From the NCBI GenBank assembly GCA_039720395.1, contig CM077823.1, positions 4,950,909 through 5,014,908 of the forward strand: DNA of 64,000 nt, read 5' to 3'. Position 1 is the stretch's first letter; the number at the start of each line of letters is the position of its first letter. The position numbers were made by a program, and so were the translations under genes. The notes under the pieces are model-generated. The model saw only the letters and a list, made by a program, of their open reading frames with translations, did no database searches and had not been told where the DNA came from. This DNA comes from Liquidambar formosana. Taxonomy: Eukaryota > Streptophyta > Magnoliopsida > Saxifragales > Altingiaceae. This document shows positions 46,793 to 58,735 of the stretch, piece after piece.

Positions 46793-46795
46793 AGA
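45124..46795. other. Non-coding copy B sequence to the end of homology
   Basis: Matches copy A 26060-28937 without the hAT MITE, the 0.47-kb insert and foldback member 2. It includes long poly-A/T runs (45412-45435, 45885-45916) and (TA)n at 46756-46791 at the homology limit. Confidence 0.6.
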
Positions 46796-46839
46796 AACCA
46801 AACTTTACATGTTTTGCCAAGCATATGCATTTTATTTTT

Positions 46840-46932
46840 TATTTTTTTGGTAACAGGATAAGAACATCTCATTTATCTAAATTAACATATTCTAACATGA
46901 TTCAGAAGAAGTGCCATTAGGCCCAAAGGCCC
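46840..46932 (-). mobile_element. Possible SINE 3' fragment
   Basis: On the minus strand TTTGGGCCTAATGGCAC resembles the box-A region of the SINE at 21.8 kb, and the segment ends ACCAAAAAAATAAAAAATAAAA. No TSD was found. It could also be a LINE tail. Confidence 0.28.
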
Positions 46933-47570
46933 TTTTTTTTTTTCATTTTTCTTTTCTTTCTTTTTTTTTCGTTTTTTTTTTTATGAGCAAACCAAAAGAT
47001 ATTATTCAGGACCTAAAAGTAACAGGGATGGAAAAGAAACAAGAGAAAGACAACCCCAACAAAAATACCAGAGAAAGATTTATAACACAATAAGAACCAA
47101 AAAAAAACCCCAAACTGTTTAGAGCCAAAGACACCACTAGAAGAAAAACAAATGAAAAAACACCAGCTCAGAGAGGAAAAACAAAGCACAAAAAGGAAAC
47201 TTGACTACAAGCCAAGCGCAGCTGCACACCAAACAAGAATACGGAGCATTGCATATAGCAACAACACCCAAATTGAATACAGCCAAACCCACAAAAGGAA
47301 CTCGCCTGCCCACGCCATCAATTGCAAGCCAAGCAACCATGATGATGACCTCCCTTAAAAAAATGGTCTGAATTCTAACAGATGCAAAAACCCTCAGCTG
47401 AACCTGAAGTTTTAACCCATTCAAAATACTCCCCACTCCCCAAATCTGACTGGAGTGCGCTTTCTCACAAAAATTGTATTGATAAATCCATCTTGCTCCC
47501 AAACTGGTCCCAAAGGCCATTGGCAAAGAAAATGTTTTAGATTGATCGGAATAATGAAACAAAGAAAGGA
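46933..47570. other. Sequence downstream of the DUF247 relic
   Basis: The minus-strand ORF 47137-47652 is open for 171 codons and overlaps the 3' end of the DUF247 relic in another frame. Its hydrophobic tail and T-rich 3' part are not a family I recognise. It may be 3' UTR or a LINE tail. Confidence 0.35.
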
Positions 47571-48918
47571 TTAGTGAGGATAATAAGCGAGAACAGCATA
47601 AAAGGTCTGTAATCCAGTGAGAATGAGAAGAACATATGATATGATCCTCCATGGACTAAAAAATTCGTCCTTTTTCCATGCCCCTATAAATCTCTGACTC
47701 CGGACCCTCCAAAACGCCCTGTGCCTGTACCGATGCCACCAGGAATTTTGGTATGCATTCACGTCATCGCACAGCTTACCAAAGTAGAAGTCCTTTAGAA
47801 CAACCTGCTTTAAGGCATTGTTGAAGAGAGTCAAAGCATCTTCAACCCCACCCAGATTGGTTGTTATGATCCCTCTCTTCTGAAGCAGTTGAACATCAAA
47901 AGGGGAACGGATGAGACTCTTCATGAGGATGGCATACGACGTAATGTGATGGGTAGTGTCAAGGCTGCCACATTGCTCGAAAGCAATGAGGTTCCTAACA
48001 AGTGATTCTGTTGTTTCTTGAATGCGCAATGGTGGGATTTTGAGAACTCCATTACTAAACGATATCTCCAACAACTAGCCTTTCCTACTCTCTTCAAACT
48101 CAACTCCAGCCTCTAAAAGTTTTGTGGCAGAGTCTCTGAATCCCCGAGTTTTTTTATCTCTTGGGAGATTCGGAGGATATGAGGGCTGGTAAAACGTGTG
48201 CATGAGATGAAGTAAATGCCAGACATCTTGGCTGCTTTTCTCTATGGGGCTGGTTTTTGCTTGAAAGAAAGAGAGCAATGTCAATGATCTTACACGATTG
48301 AAATGTTGGGATATGAGGCCAGAAAATTGTAAACAAATCGTCGAGCACAAAGAAGGGAATCTGGTTCTCGAGCAGCACCAGATCGTGCTGCAGAGTCGAG
48401 ACCATCCAAGCATTACGGAATATCGGATCACTCTCTATCCACAACTCTGGCTCCAGGGACCTGAGGAATAGTTCGAGTATGAAGCAACCATCAACCAGCA
48501 TTATTTCTGCAAGCTCATATTTGTCGAATTTGATGTCCTCTGCATAGCTTGCTCGTGCTCTTTCTTCTAAATTTGAAATGACCTCGCTACAACAGTCATC
48601 CAGGATTTTGTTTGGATCCTGTGTTCGACGAAGAAGGGAGTCCATGTATCGCCATTTGTGCTCTACCATAGCTAGCAGGTCATGCTCACCTTCGTGAAGT
48701 GGTCCGATTGAGACGATGCGGGGGTCATAAGCATCTCCATTCACTTTCCGAAGTTCATTTGGAACCTTATAAATACACACTTTAATTGGATTTCTTTGCA
48801 GCATGCCCATCGTCACTCTAATACGTTGGGCCCAGAATGGACTTGGACCTCCGGGGGGAAGAGGAATGTTTTGCCTCATTGTTTCTCTATATTGAAGGAA
48901 ATTGGTCTTGACTTCCAT
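47571..48918 (-). pseudogene. DUF247 (UPF0481) family protein, broken by one frameshift and one stop
   Basis: From the ATG at 48918 the minus strand encodes CIYKVPNELRKVNGDAYDPR and IVSIGPLHEG, then HKWRYMDSLLRR, MLVDGCFILELFLRS and HDLVLLENQIPFFVLDDLF. These are hallmark DUF247 blocks. Near 48297 homology shifts to another frame (RSLTLLSFFQ...ATKLLEAGVEFEESRKG). A TAG at 48075-48077 then interrupts it before LEISFSNGVLKIPPLRIQET, NLIAFEQC, ITSYAILMKSLI and a C-terminal membrane helix (IISYVLLILTGLQTFYAVL). The combined length of about 448 codons matches the family. A good 3' splice site (ACCCTGCAG) sits about 20 bp upstream of the ATG, suggesting a 5' leader intron. DUF247 proteins are plant membrane-anchored proteins of mostly unknown function. 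Confidence 0.85.
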
Positions 48919-49039
48919 TTTTCTTCCACAATCTGCAGGGTAATAAAAGAAGGAGAAGGAAGAAAGAAGCATGACTATAACAACCATTGGGTTGCAAATG
49001 CATAGATAAATTTTGAAATGTAGTGTTTGTGCATGCATA

Positions 49040-50613
49040 TATGCTTCATTTGATTGCCAAGAAATTGTAGGAAAATTTTGTGAAAATTTTGGAATATTTC
49101 AACAGGCACTCCCGACTCCATAACCTGTTGTAGAATTCCAAATTGTCATCTCTTTTCCCATGTTTTCTCGTCCAACAAACAGATCATGAGCACTCGAAAC
49201 AATTGTAATTAAAAGTGTAGGTCTACGGACCCCTATACCTGGTATTTCTCTGGTCTCAACTGAATTCGCTACCGTTAGCTACAGCTGATGTGATCCTATA
49301 AGTGAGTATAAGAATCGGCATTTATAAGATCCAGTGAAGCAGCCCACCTCGGATAAATATATCAAAAAAGTAGAGAGCAATGCTATGGATCCATGAATTT
49401 TTATTCCAAATATTTTCCGTAATGATGTGGCAGCAGTCACATTAATACATGATTCTTTTAGTATTTACTAAATGCTTGTCACGTCAGAAACCACATCATT
49501 AGGAAAAATATTAGGGCCTATTTGGAAATTTAAAAAACTAGATTAAACTAAGTCCAATTTATTACTGTTATTTAGTTTTTAAATAAACCAACTCACAGTT
49601 GATTTGAAAAAAACTGTGTGAGTTGGTTTGAAGAAAACTGTATGTATGTCTTATTTTTGTAACAAAGTTGAACTATTTATTAGGAAAAAGAGATTTATCA
49701 AAAAGTATGAAATCAAAACTGATCAAACTTATTCTCAGCTCGTTAGGTGATCAGGTTTGTTAAATGACCCCTTAAAGATAAAAATTTAACGATCCATATA
49801 TAACATTTTCCAAAAATAAAATAAAATACTAACACATGTTTATTTGTATCGGATTGTGTACTCACCTAACACATTGCTCCGGATGAATCGTTAGAGAGCC
49901 ACAGGTCTTATATACAATATCAATATATATATATATATATATATATATGGATGATAATAAATAAATGAGGTAGATTTCTTGTCACCCTTCAGAGGACCGT
50001 ACCAGATCACTCTTGGCTGGATGAATCTTTTCCTGAATCCATATTTTCAATCAAATAAAAGATTCCAGTAGCATCGCGGGATGCAAGATCACGTGGCCAC
50101 ATGTCTTTTTTTTTCTTTTTCCTTTTTATTTTAATTTAATTTTTTTAAAAAAATTTTTGCCAAGGCAAAGAGGAAAAAGCATCAAGCATAGAAACTTAGC
50201 ATTTCAACCATGTTATGAAAATTAATACAATAAATCGTGATGGCTAGTCACGTTTTATTGCTATTTTGAAATAAATTTGAAAACCACACATCAAAAGCAA
50301 AATAAATTAAAAAAAAAATAATATTCGGGGGAAAGAGCAAAAAAAAAAAAAAAAAAAAAAGGGGAAGTTTGTATCTATTAACAGTTATACATGGAATGAC
50401 CCAGATTGATACACCCTTTACAAAATTACTACTCCGTATAACATAAATTTCTCACGCCTCCAAACTTCTACGGAAAATAAATTCGCCAAAAAACCTTCAT
50501 TATTTCTAACAAACTAACTAGGGTAGTAAACAAATCGAAAAAAATATAACCATTTAAGGTGGTTATGTAAAGCTTGATACATAATTACGTGGCATATTAA
50601 TACAAAAATGTAA
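49040..50613. other. Intergenic upstream of the DUF247 relic
   Basis: No gene. A MITE-like segment (GGGCCTATTTGG near 49513; ATGACCCCTTAAAG near 49768) lacks clear TIRs. (TA)n occurs at 49925-49948 and poly-A at 50340-50360. Confidence 0.45.
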
Positions 50614-50622
50614 ATTATGATT

Positions 50623-51029
50623 GAGGGAGGCTATTGCCATCACATAAAATACTCTAAGCCCCCATTAGTTTACACTTTTTATGGTTTTATGAAAATTATG
50701 AAAGGTTTTGACAAAAACTAAACACACTGTCCATTAGAAAACATCATTCTGAACAAATTTGTAGAAGAAAGTTTTTCAAAATCTGTCATTTAAGTTGACT
50801 TTTTGGTCATTTATAATTTCTATTACATTTTCCATGAAAAATGGCTAAAAAGTCTACTTGAACGACAGATTTTGAAGAAACTTTCTTCTACAAAGTTGTC
50901 CGGAATAATGTTTTCTGTTAGGCTATGTGATTAGTTTTCGTAAAAACCTTTTATATTTTCATAAAACCTAAAAAAATATAAACTAAGTAGGGGCTTAGAG
51001 TATTTTATGTGGTGGCAATAGCCTGGCCC
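50623..51029. mobile_element. Foldback MITE, member 3, perfect 9-bp TSD
   Basis: Starts GAGGGAGGCTATTGCC and ends GGCAATAGCCTGGCCC. The halves mirror each other nearly throughout (for example TAAAATACTCTAAGCCCC and GGGGCTTAGAGTATTTTA). TSD ATTATGATT is perfect (50614-50622, 51030-51038). It is 407 bp with no coding capacity. It is the best-preserved member and a good reference for the family. Confidence 0.92.
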
Positions 51030-51038
51030 ATTATGATT

Positions 51039-54000
51039 TTATAAGAATAAACACCTAATTAACGTAGATGAAATTGGAGATAATTAATTTTAAATTAGCT
51101 TCAATTCAAATCTTGCAAGAGGACCCAAAACCTATATATCCAAAATTCTCTCCTTATATTTCTCCCAAGATTCTCTCCTAATTTCTCTCCCATAGCAATT
51201 CTCCCATAACCATATACTCTTTATTTTGGTTATTTTTCACCCAAACTTTTTTTTTTATTTTCTTCTTAGATTCTCTCCTTGTTTTTCTACCATAAAAATT
51301 CTCTCATAATTACTATCCTTATTTTTCAAAATAGCATGTAATTATTTTATGCCAGCAAAAAAAAATATTTAGAAAAAACATGACATGAACATTTTATAAC
51401 TTTGAATTTTTGTAATAGATTTTTAAATGTTAATAGTTTATTACATCCAAATAAAATATAATATGTATTTGACCAATTGTTGGTTTCAATTTGAATGTTT
51501 TAGAGTATTTTGAGTTTAAATCATATAAAGTTTCATGTTACTGTTTTATTTTATGGATGATTTGTTGATGCATGTGTATTTACATATGTAATTATTTTAT
51601 AGGTAACTATTATGTTTGAACACTTATTTTACAAGTAACTATCTTTGTGGATGAAGCAATTACATTTTTTTAAAGATAATGTAACAGTTTCTATAATTCT
51701 AGCCCAAAAATGTTCGATATATTTGTTAGATTGATGATTGCAAATGATTTTTCGAATAGTTACATGAGTCTAAATTAATATGGTATTAAACCAATTTTTG
51801 TGGATGAAGCAATGCAAAAATTATGAAGGAAAATGTGGGAAATATTGTTGATAGACATTGAAATGGAAATTCCATTTTCAAGTGCATAAATTTCAAATTT
51901 CAAATTAAACAGGTGGCAAAAATCATTAGTGAACATCATACAAATGAAGCTGTTATTTGGATAGTAAATCAAGGAGTAAAATCCAGAAAAAAAACACTAG
52001 CATAATCTGGAGAATCATCTTAATTGCTTAGCATATTGGTAGAGATGGGCATGAATGGTATTTCCGGTAAAAGGTTTGCCTAGGTATATCTCAAACATTG
52101 TTGTTTGAACATGAATGTGGACTTGGGGTAACATAAGCAAACTCAGATGATTGTTGGCTAAATCTTTTTTCAAAATGGACTTCTGGCATATTTCCCCAAT
52201 ATATAATGATCAAAAAAATATCATCATGCCAGTGGTCAAAACAGATTTTTTTTTTTTTCTTTTTATCTTCCTATTTCTTTATCTTTTTGTTTTTAATCTT
52301 TTTTTCATCGTCATCTTCGCCATGACATACCCATCCTACAACCGCTGTAATCGATGGGGTTGCCATGTTGCCACAACCAAGAGGGTAGCCATGGTCCATA
52401 AGTTGTAGATCTAGGAGGTGTGGGTAGATCTAGGAGGAGATACGGACGAGGATGGTGTCAGGGATGAGGACTGCGTTCGCAGGTGGGAGGCGTGGTGTAA
52501 ATCTGGGAGGAGATGAGGACGAGGACCATGTTCCCACGAGCTGACGGCAACGAGGACTGTGGTGGGAATGGTGATAGGGAAGTCAATAAGGACGGTGGCG
52601 GCGGCCGTGGTGACAACGATGAGGACGGCGACGACAATAAAATTCTCTTATGGCCAAACCTACGAACTTTTTTGAGATCTGGGAGGTGTGGTTTAATGTA
52701 GATCTGGGAGTATGTTTTAGAGAGAGATCGAGGGAGAATGAGTGGGATGAGATAAGATTAGACGTGTCTGGGGTGGGCACGTGCTACTTTTTTTCTTCCT
52801 TTGAGTTGGGGAATGAGCTTTTCATTATGTTAAGAATGCTCATTCCCATCGGTTAATGGAATGACCAGCAATAGTGGGGAGAAAGGATTCCATTCCTTTG
52901 TGCCAAACAAACGATCCACTGTTTTTTAACTAATGGAGTGAGTATTCGATCCCTTCCTCCATACCCATGTAACAAATGGAGCCTATAATCTTTTTTCTCT
53001 CTCATAAACATGTACGTGCACGTCATCGCACACTCACACAGAGTGGGGGATCTAGTTATCTCTTCAATCCCATAATGGCCAACCTTACATTGGTAGAAGA
53101 GCTGAAGAATACGTGGTTAATCAAGAGGTAAGAAAGCCTTGCAAAGTCCCTGATACAATACAACATAATAATATATGTTAAGCTAAGTACACGTGGTCGT
53201 GTATGCAAGTATTGGTGTCATACCTGCACAAATATAGTGTGGCGTTTGGCTTGCTAGTTGTCATGACTGATGAGGGACAAATGTATGGTATGTGATGGTG
53301 TAATCCAATTTATATATGAATCTCCCTCATGATCAACTTACTCCGTATGGTCTTTAGTGAAGTTAAGTTATATTAAGGGTAACTAGCATATAACCCTGAC
53401 GTATGGAGGGGTTAGCAGAAAATCACCATATGTTCAAAATCAAGCAATGTCCCTTCCAAACGATTAAAATCAAGCAGTTTTTAAAATGGTTACGGGGAAC
53501 ATTGCTTGATTTTGAACATGAGGTGGATTTTTTGTTAACCCCCATACTTCAGGGGTTATTTGTAATTTACCCTTATATTACAAATGATGTTCTTAAAATT
53601 TTATCATTACTTGTTGATATTTGTATTGGATCATGATGTAAAAACTAATCATGAACGATTTGCAATTATAGTAGGTAAAAACTAAAACATTAACATCTTA
53701 TTGTTTAACTGCAGTGGCAAACAATTTATTGTTTGAAAATAGTGACAAATAGTAACATTTTATACAAGGGAAAATAATATAACATGCTATCCCTTTCAAA
53801 ATGTGTGTAAAGTTGTAACCTGTTACTGTTCAATGGTATTGACAGACAGTGGTGGCAAATAGTGATATGTTACTATGTCATTTTATTTTATTTTCAAATT
53901 ATCTAATCACAATGGGTCGTGTTTCAAAGATTGTGAGTGGATTCCAAAAATATCAATTTTGTCAACAGCAGATGTGTAACTTGCAGGTTATGAGTTTTTA

Positions 54001-55639
54001 AAAATTGGAAATCTAAAAAATAAGTTAGTTACCTAGAGTGTTCTTAATAACAAAAGTGAGAATGCCCCTATAAGTAAATAAAGATAAATTATAACTTTTT
54101 TTTTTTTAAATGATGAACTTACTATTAATAAAAATACTAATATGTAGCGCGGGTTAAAGAAACTTTTGATGGGGTTATTATTAAAACTAGTCTTTTAATT
54201 AGACTTATTGCTAATTTCCCTAAGAAAGGAAATCTGTCAAAGACTTTTTTTTTTTTTCTTTTGGCAAAGGCATTCACCACACACTGCCATTTTTTATACC
54301 AAAAGGCTCCATTTTTTCCAACAAACGGATTCCCGCACGAGTGAGGCTTTAATAAAAAAAATAAAAAATAAAAAAAAAGGGAAAAGAAGAAGAAGATCTT
54401 TGTTGGAAAACTGGTTTTCTGACAGCATGAAAGGGATGAGGAGATGGGGATTAGGATTTCAAGGTAAGTTTTGATCCCCTCTAAGGTTTTTCTTGTGGGG
54501 ATCTTGTAAGACTTTTCATGTATTACAAGGTTTGATGATCCAATGACCTTTATTTATTGATTTACAAACCAACTAATTTGGTAGCTATGAAAAGCTCTAC
54601 AAGATTTCTACAGAAAGAACCTATAGATAATCCAAATTCCTAAGTTCTTATATTATTTATGAGGGGTGTATTGAGAATAATGATGATTCTTAAGTTATGT
54701 TGGTGGACATTGAGAAAAATGGAGTTTGGAGAGAGTTCTTTGTAGTGTAAATTTAAGCACCCTATTAATTGTATTTTAAACTCAATTAGTCAAGACCTAA
54801 TTTTTGGGCAATGACAAACCCCATCATCAAGAGAAGAACTTGTATGTAACGTCATCCGTATCACAAATCAATAAAACTGGAGATAAGTGGGAATGCCATA
54901 TATATGACATTAGTAAAAAATAATATATAAAGTGTGACATTTTCACTTATCTTCATTTTTATTGGCTTGTGAAACAAATAATGTGGTGTCACCATTACAT
55001 ACAAGTGTTTTTTTACCTTCCAAACTAAGAGCGATTTATGAGCGATTTACACCTAAATCAATTTGGATTGCACACAATATAACTTCTTGCCAAATCTTCA
55101 ATCAAAGTCTTGAACCAAATATGGCTCAATATTTGGTTACAACTCAATTATAACTTGTTGCCAAACCCTTTTTTTTTCTTTTCTTTTTTTTTTTTTTTTT
55201 TGCTTCAAAAAAAAAAATTTCCAAGTATCCCTTTTTGTCAAAACTAAAGTAAATTTTGTTTTTCCCAAAATGGCTAACTAGAGACGTTTGCCAATGGCAT
55301 GATAGCCTAATGTATTTTTCTTACTTGTTGAGCGAGTGATTCTGAATTCAACAAGCTTAGAAAAAAACATTGATATTCGTTTGTTGACATTAGGGGATTA
55401 GAATGAGTCTTCCATATAACTGTGATACGGTCAAGTGATGTCATGAATCAATAGAAGTCACAAAATAAGATTATGGGTCAAAAAGAACTATGACAATCCA
55501 TTCTTATTGACTACATGTAAGTTTTTCTCAAAGAGATTAGGAATCTATAAAATTATATTGATTAAAAAAATTAAAAATTAAAAAAAAAACCAACAGCAAC
55601 AACAACAGAGATGCTCTAAGAACTTATAGTACTAGGCCT
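51039..55639. other. Intergenic with one GC-rich island
   Basis: Mostly AT-rich without genes. At about 52440-52800 composition turns GC-rich with GAGGACG and GGCGGCGG runs. The short acidic/glycine ORF at 52513-52701 looks compositional and no domain is seen. The text around 52850-52990 (GGAATGACC...GGATTCCATTCC...CCAAACAAACGA) looks MITE-like but no boundaries can be set. Confidence 0.4.
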
Positions 55640-56160
55640 CGACATTGGGCTGGACTGGGCTGAGCTTGGGTTTTTTTTTATCGAGCTGGGTTAGGCCTTA
55701 GGCCAGGCTTTTCGGGCTTGCACTATTCATCGAGCCGGACCATGAAGGAAAATGTGAAGCCTAGGCCTAGCCCACGGGCTCAGGCTCGGGCTTTTTCGGG
55801 CATCGGGTTTCGGGCCTAAGCCATGGTAGCCTACTCTTAGTGTTGTAACAAAAGAAAAAGAAATTAAAAATTACCTTTTGGTGAGCACTTTCTATTATAA
55901 TACCAAAATAGAGTATATTGGTAGTCACTTTGTATTAAGTTGACTATCTATTTGTAGTAAGGTAACATAGAATGCCCTTTTATTGATATTAATTTGAAAA
56001 ATGATCACTAAAAGATACTTTCCTAAAAAACTGGAAAATATTCATAATGCTATATTATACTACAGTGTCGGGCTTCAGGCTTCAACTAAAGGCCCAAGCC
56101 TAGCTCAAGGTTATTCGGGCTTGGGCTGAGCTTCGGGCTGAGCTTCGAGCTGCCCATGGG
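55640..56160 (-). mobile_element. Degraded hAT-related element next to F-box pseudogene C
   Basis: Both ends are GC-rich with repeated GGGCT/CGGGC words. The interior, read on the minus strand, has TTTTAGTGATCATTTTTCAA, AATTAATATCAAT and AGTCAACTTAATACAAAGTG. These match the bodies of the hAT MITEs at 56623 and 61602. TIR ends and TSD are not resolved. Confidence 0.45.
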
Positions 56161-56250
56161 ATTTGGTCTTTTGATGAGGCCTAGATAGTACACAACATTT
56201 GCTCCCTGCTCTTTTGGAAACTAAACCACTGGAGAGTGTAGAGTGAAAAG

Positions 56251-57804
56251 ATGACGATATGTGGGACAAGAAGTGTTGGACTTGGTTCAGTGGAGCAGTC
56301 GCCAACAGCAGATGCAATCGCTGGCAATGAAGATATGGTGAGAGAGATTCTCTTATGTATGCCAATAAAGTCTCTTCTCAAATTTGAATCTATATCGAAG
56401 AAATAGCTCTCCCTTATCTCCGATCCTCATTTCGCCCAGAGCTACACACCCGCCACCATAGCCTTCACTCCCAACCTTCCAGCCTTTTTCTGAACAATGA
56501 AACTGCTGAATATGATTTCGTTCCTTTCAACGACGATGGTGGTGATGGTGATGAGTCTAGGGTTACGCTTTTGCATCCTGATGACCCAGGTATCATGATT
56601 TTGCAGTCTTGCAATGGATTACCAGGGGCGGAGCCAAGATTTATCTCCAAGGGGGGCACTGTGCTATGATTCTATAAAGTGGGAACTGAGAACTAAAAGC
56701 CCTAGAAAACAATTTTTTAAAAAAATTACTTTTTTAGTTATCATTTTTCAATTTAATACCAAGAAAAGGATTTGTTTTATCAACTTATTACAAATTAACT
56801 GTAAATATACTTTAAAGTGACTACTATATTCCTCTTTTTGGCATTATGTTGAGAAATAGTCATCAAATGGTAATATCTCTCAAAAAAAAAAAAATTGGTT
56901 GAGGCAGGAGGGCACGTGGCCCCCCCCCCCGGCTCTGCCCATGTGGATTACTACTTTGTTCTTCTTCCTTTTCTAAGAAGAAGGCCAAAAATGGTAGCTT
57001 CCAATACTATATTTGTAATCCCACGACCAAACAGTTCACTACTCTCCGTTTCCCTAGTCCTGAATTTGGGGCTTATTTGAATGCTGTTAATTTGGCTTTT
57101 AATCATTTGAAATCACCTCATTACAAACTCATTTGTATTTGGGATGTGAGTAGAGATTGTTATACTCATCAAATCAACATCTATTCCTCGGAGTCTCGCT
57201 CCCTGAGATCTTCGGCTTCAGGAATCAGGGAACCCTCTTACTTTCACTGCATCACTTGAAATATGCTATGATTCACCCGTCTATTGTAACAGCGCAATTC
57301 ATTGGTATTACCGTGGAAATACTTCTTTTTACTTCAATATGGATACAGAGCGCTTGAAAACAATGCCAATGCCAATGCCTCCGTTTCAAAAGGGTTCCAA
57401 CTTTTGATTTGTTATGTATTTCGGGGAGTCTAGGGGCCATTTGCATCTAATTGTGACCGAAGAACCCTCACCTGCCGAACTGGATATCTTGGAATTGAAG
57501 ATAGATTATTCTGGATGGTACGTAAGAGACCATGTCAATCTTAATGCTGTAATAGCCATTCCTGGATACTAATTCACTTCGGCACTATTTTAAATATTCT
57601 CTACTGGGTATTGTGCAAGGAGAAAAAGAGGAGTCAATAATTGTGCTATTTTTACCTGGTAAAGCCATCTCCACTAATCTTAACAACAAGACATCAAAGA
57701 AGCTTTGTGATTTGGTGCCCCGACGCAAGGTAACTGGGTTTGGATTATTGGATTATGGATTCTTTGATGCCAAGCAGTACATTGAGACCCTCTTTAGTGT
57801 TTAA
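56251..57804 (+). pseudogene. F-box/FBA pseudogene (copy C), interrupted by a hAT MITE
   Basis: The ATG at 56251 opens a frame that keeps EDMVREILLCMPIKSLLKFE. It ends at TAG (56404-56406), where A and B encode the tryptophan of KKWLSL. Homology continues in shifting frames: ILQSCNGL before the MITE at 56623, then [21 protein letters not shown] and TERLKTMPMP. It recovers an open tail at 57613-57804 with FLPGKAISTNLNNKTSKKLCDLVP. An extra local repeat (ATGCCAATGCCAATGCC) is present near 57362. No functional product is possible. Confidence 0.9.
56623..56943. mobile_element. hAT-type MITE inside F-box pseudogene C, perfect 8-bp TSD
   Basis: TIRs CAGGGGCGGAGCC and GGCTCTGCCCATG bound 321 bp. 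The 8-bp duplication TGGATTAC (56615-56622, 56944-56951) comes from the F-box codons for NGL, which are uninterrupted in A and B (TGCAATGGATTACTACTG). A poly-C run precedes the right TIR. Confidence 0.92.
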
Positions 57805-58735
57805 ACCATCTACCTTTTCCTTCAAATTAACCTGCTCAGCTCTCTACATTATGGTGGTAAGAAGTTGAATATTAAGCTTAGACTAAATACTTATTTTTAA
57901 TATTCTCACTGATCATGTAGTTTCCACAGTCGAAGTCGATATGTATGTTGAAATGAACTTTCGTTTTATTATATTGTATATGAGAGATTTCTAACTATTG
58001 TCATATTAGATGTCGATGTTATTTGGGTATACTCCTGCCCTTTCTAAATGTTATTTTTTAGATGTACTCCTAGATACATCACTTGTTATGGTCACGCTTG
58101 CCTATTCTACTTATTTGGTTTTATACAAGCGTTATTATTTGTTCATGATTCTCTAGGTGGCCTATGAATTCATTTTAATGATTGATTGATTGTCTGTTTA
58201 CATTTTTTTTTCCCTCTAAAGTTTGAAAGTTCTAGCTAGTTGCATCCAGCAGTTGGACGCTTGATAGTGAACCATGAAGTTCAACAACAATTGATATCTG
58301 CCATCACATTGTTCTTTGAAAATAATAACAAAACTTGCAATGCTGAATAGTGAAAATTAAAACATTAGGTTCAAAATTTAAGGGGAATTAGGTTCATACT
58401 GATAATGGTACGCCTTGTTTGTTTGTTGGATTGTAGGTACTTGGTGGTGAACCCTTTTTATAGTCCTAGCTTCTTCTATTGCATTTTCAAATTTGGAAAT
58501 CAGTTAGAAACCTATCTGAACAACCCATTATTTATGAGATGATTAGATTCAATAGTTTAAGGTTTTAAATATTTTTTTTATGAAAAAATACTTACGAAGC
58601 CCTATAGCTTAATAAAAGTTTTAAGTGACTGTTTGGGAATCTTATATTGATCCATCATAGTTAATAGTGTTATCTAAATCTCTCTTGTTTCTTGAGGTTG
58701 GATTCAGTGACATGGTTTAATTGCTTAAATATGGG

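Larger units (their letters stand above)
35345..46795 (+). repeat. Segmental duplication copy B
   Basis: Collinear with copy A (16064-28937) from the F-box upstream segment to the Gypsy breakpoint of A. B-specific features are a 5'-truncated LINE, a Helitron-like insert, a TTA-flanked MITE, a local tandem duplication at 42.8-43.3 kb and a deletion of about 2 kb at 45097. The left edge has no Mutator-like element, unlike copy A. Confidence 0.9.
56160..58735 (+). repeat. Third, older copy (C) of the F-box segment
   Basis: The coding relic and about 0.93 kb of 3' flank align with 16280-18530 of copy A and its B counterpart. Flank matches include GGTGGTAAGAAG..GAATATT, GATGTCGATGTTATT, GGTTTTATACAAGC and TCTTATATTGATCCATC. 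Divergence is much higher than A to B. Homology stops at about 58735. Confidence 0.8.

Noticed and set aside
47137..47652. 171-aa minus-strand ORF as a membrane protein gene
   Set aside because: It overlaps the true DUF247 frame at its start and its tail is T-rich 3' sequence. No domain was recognised.
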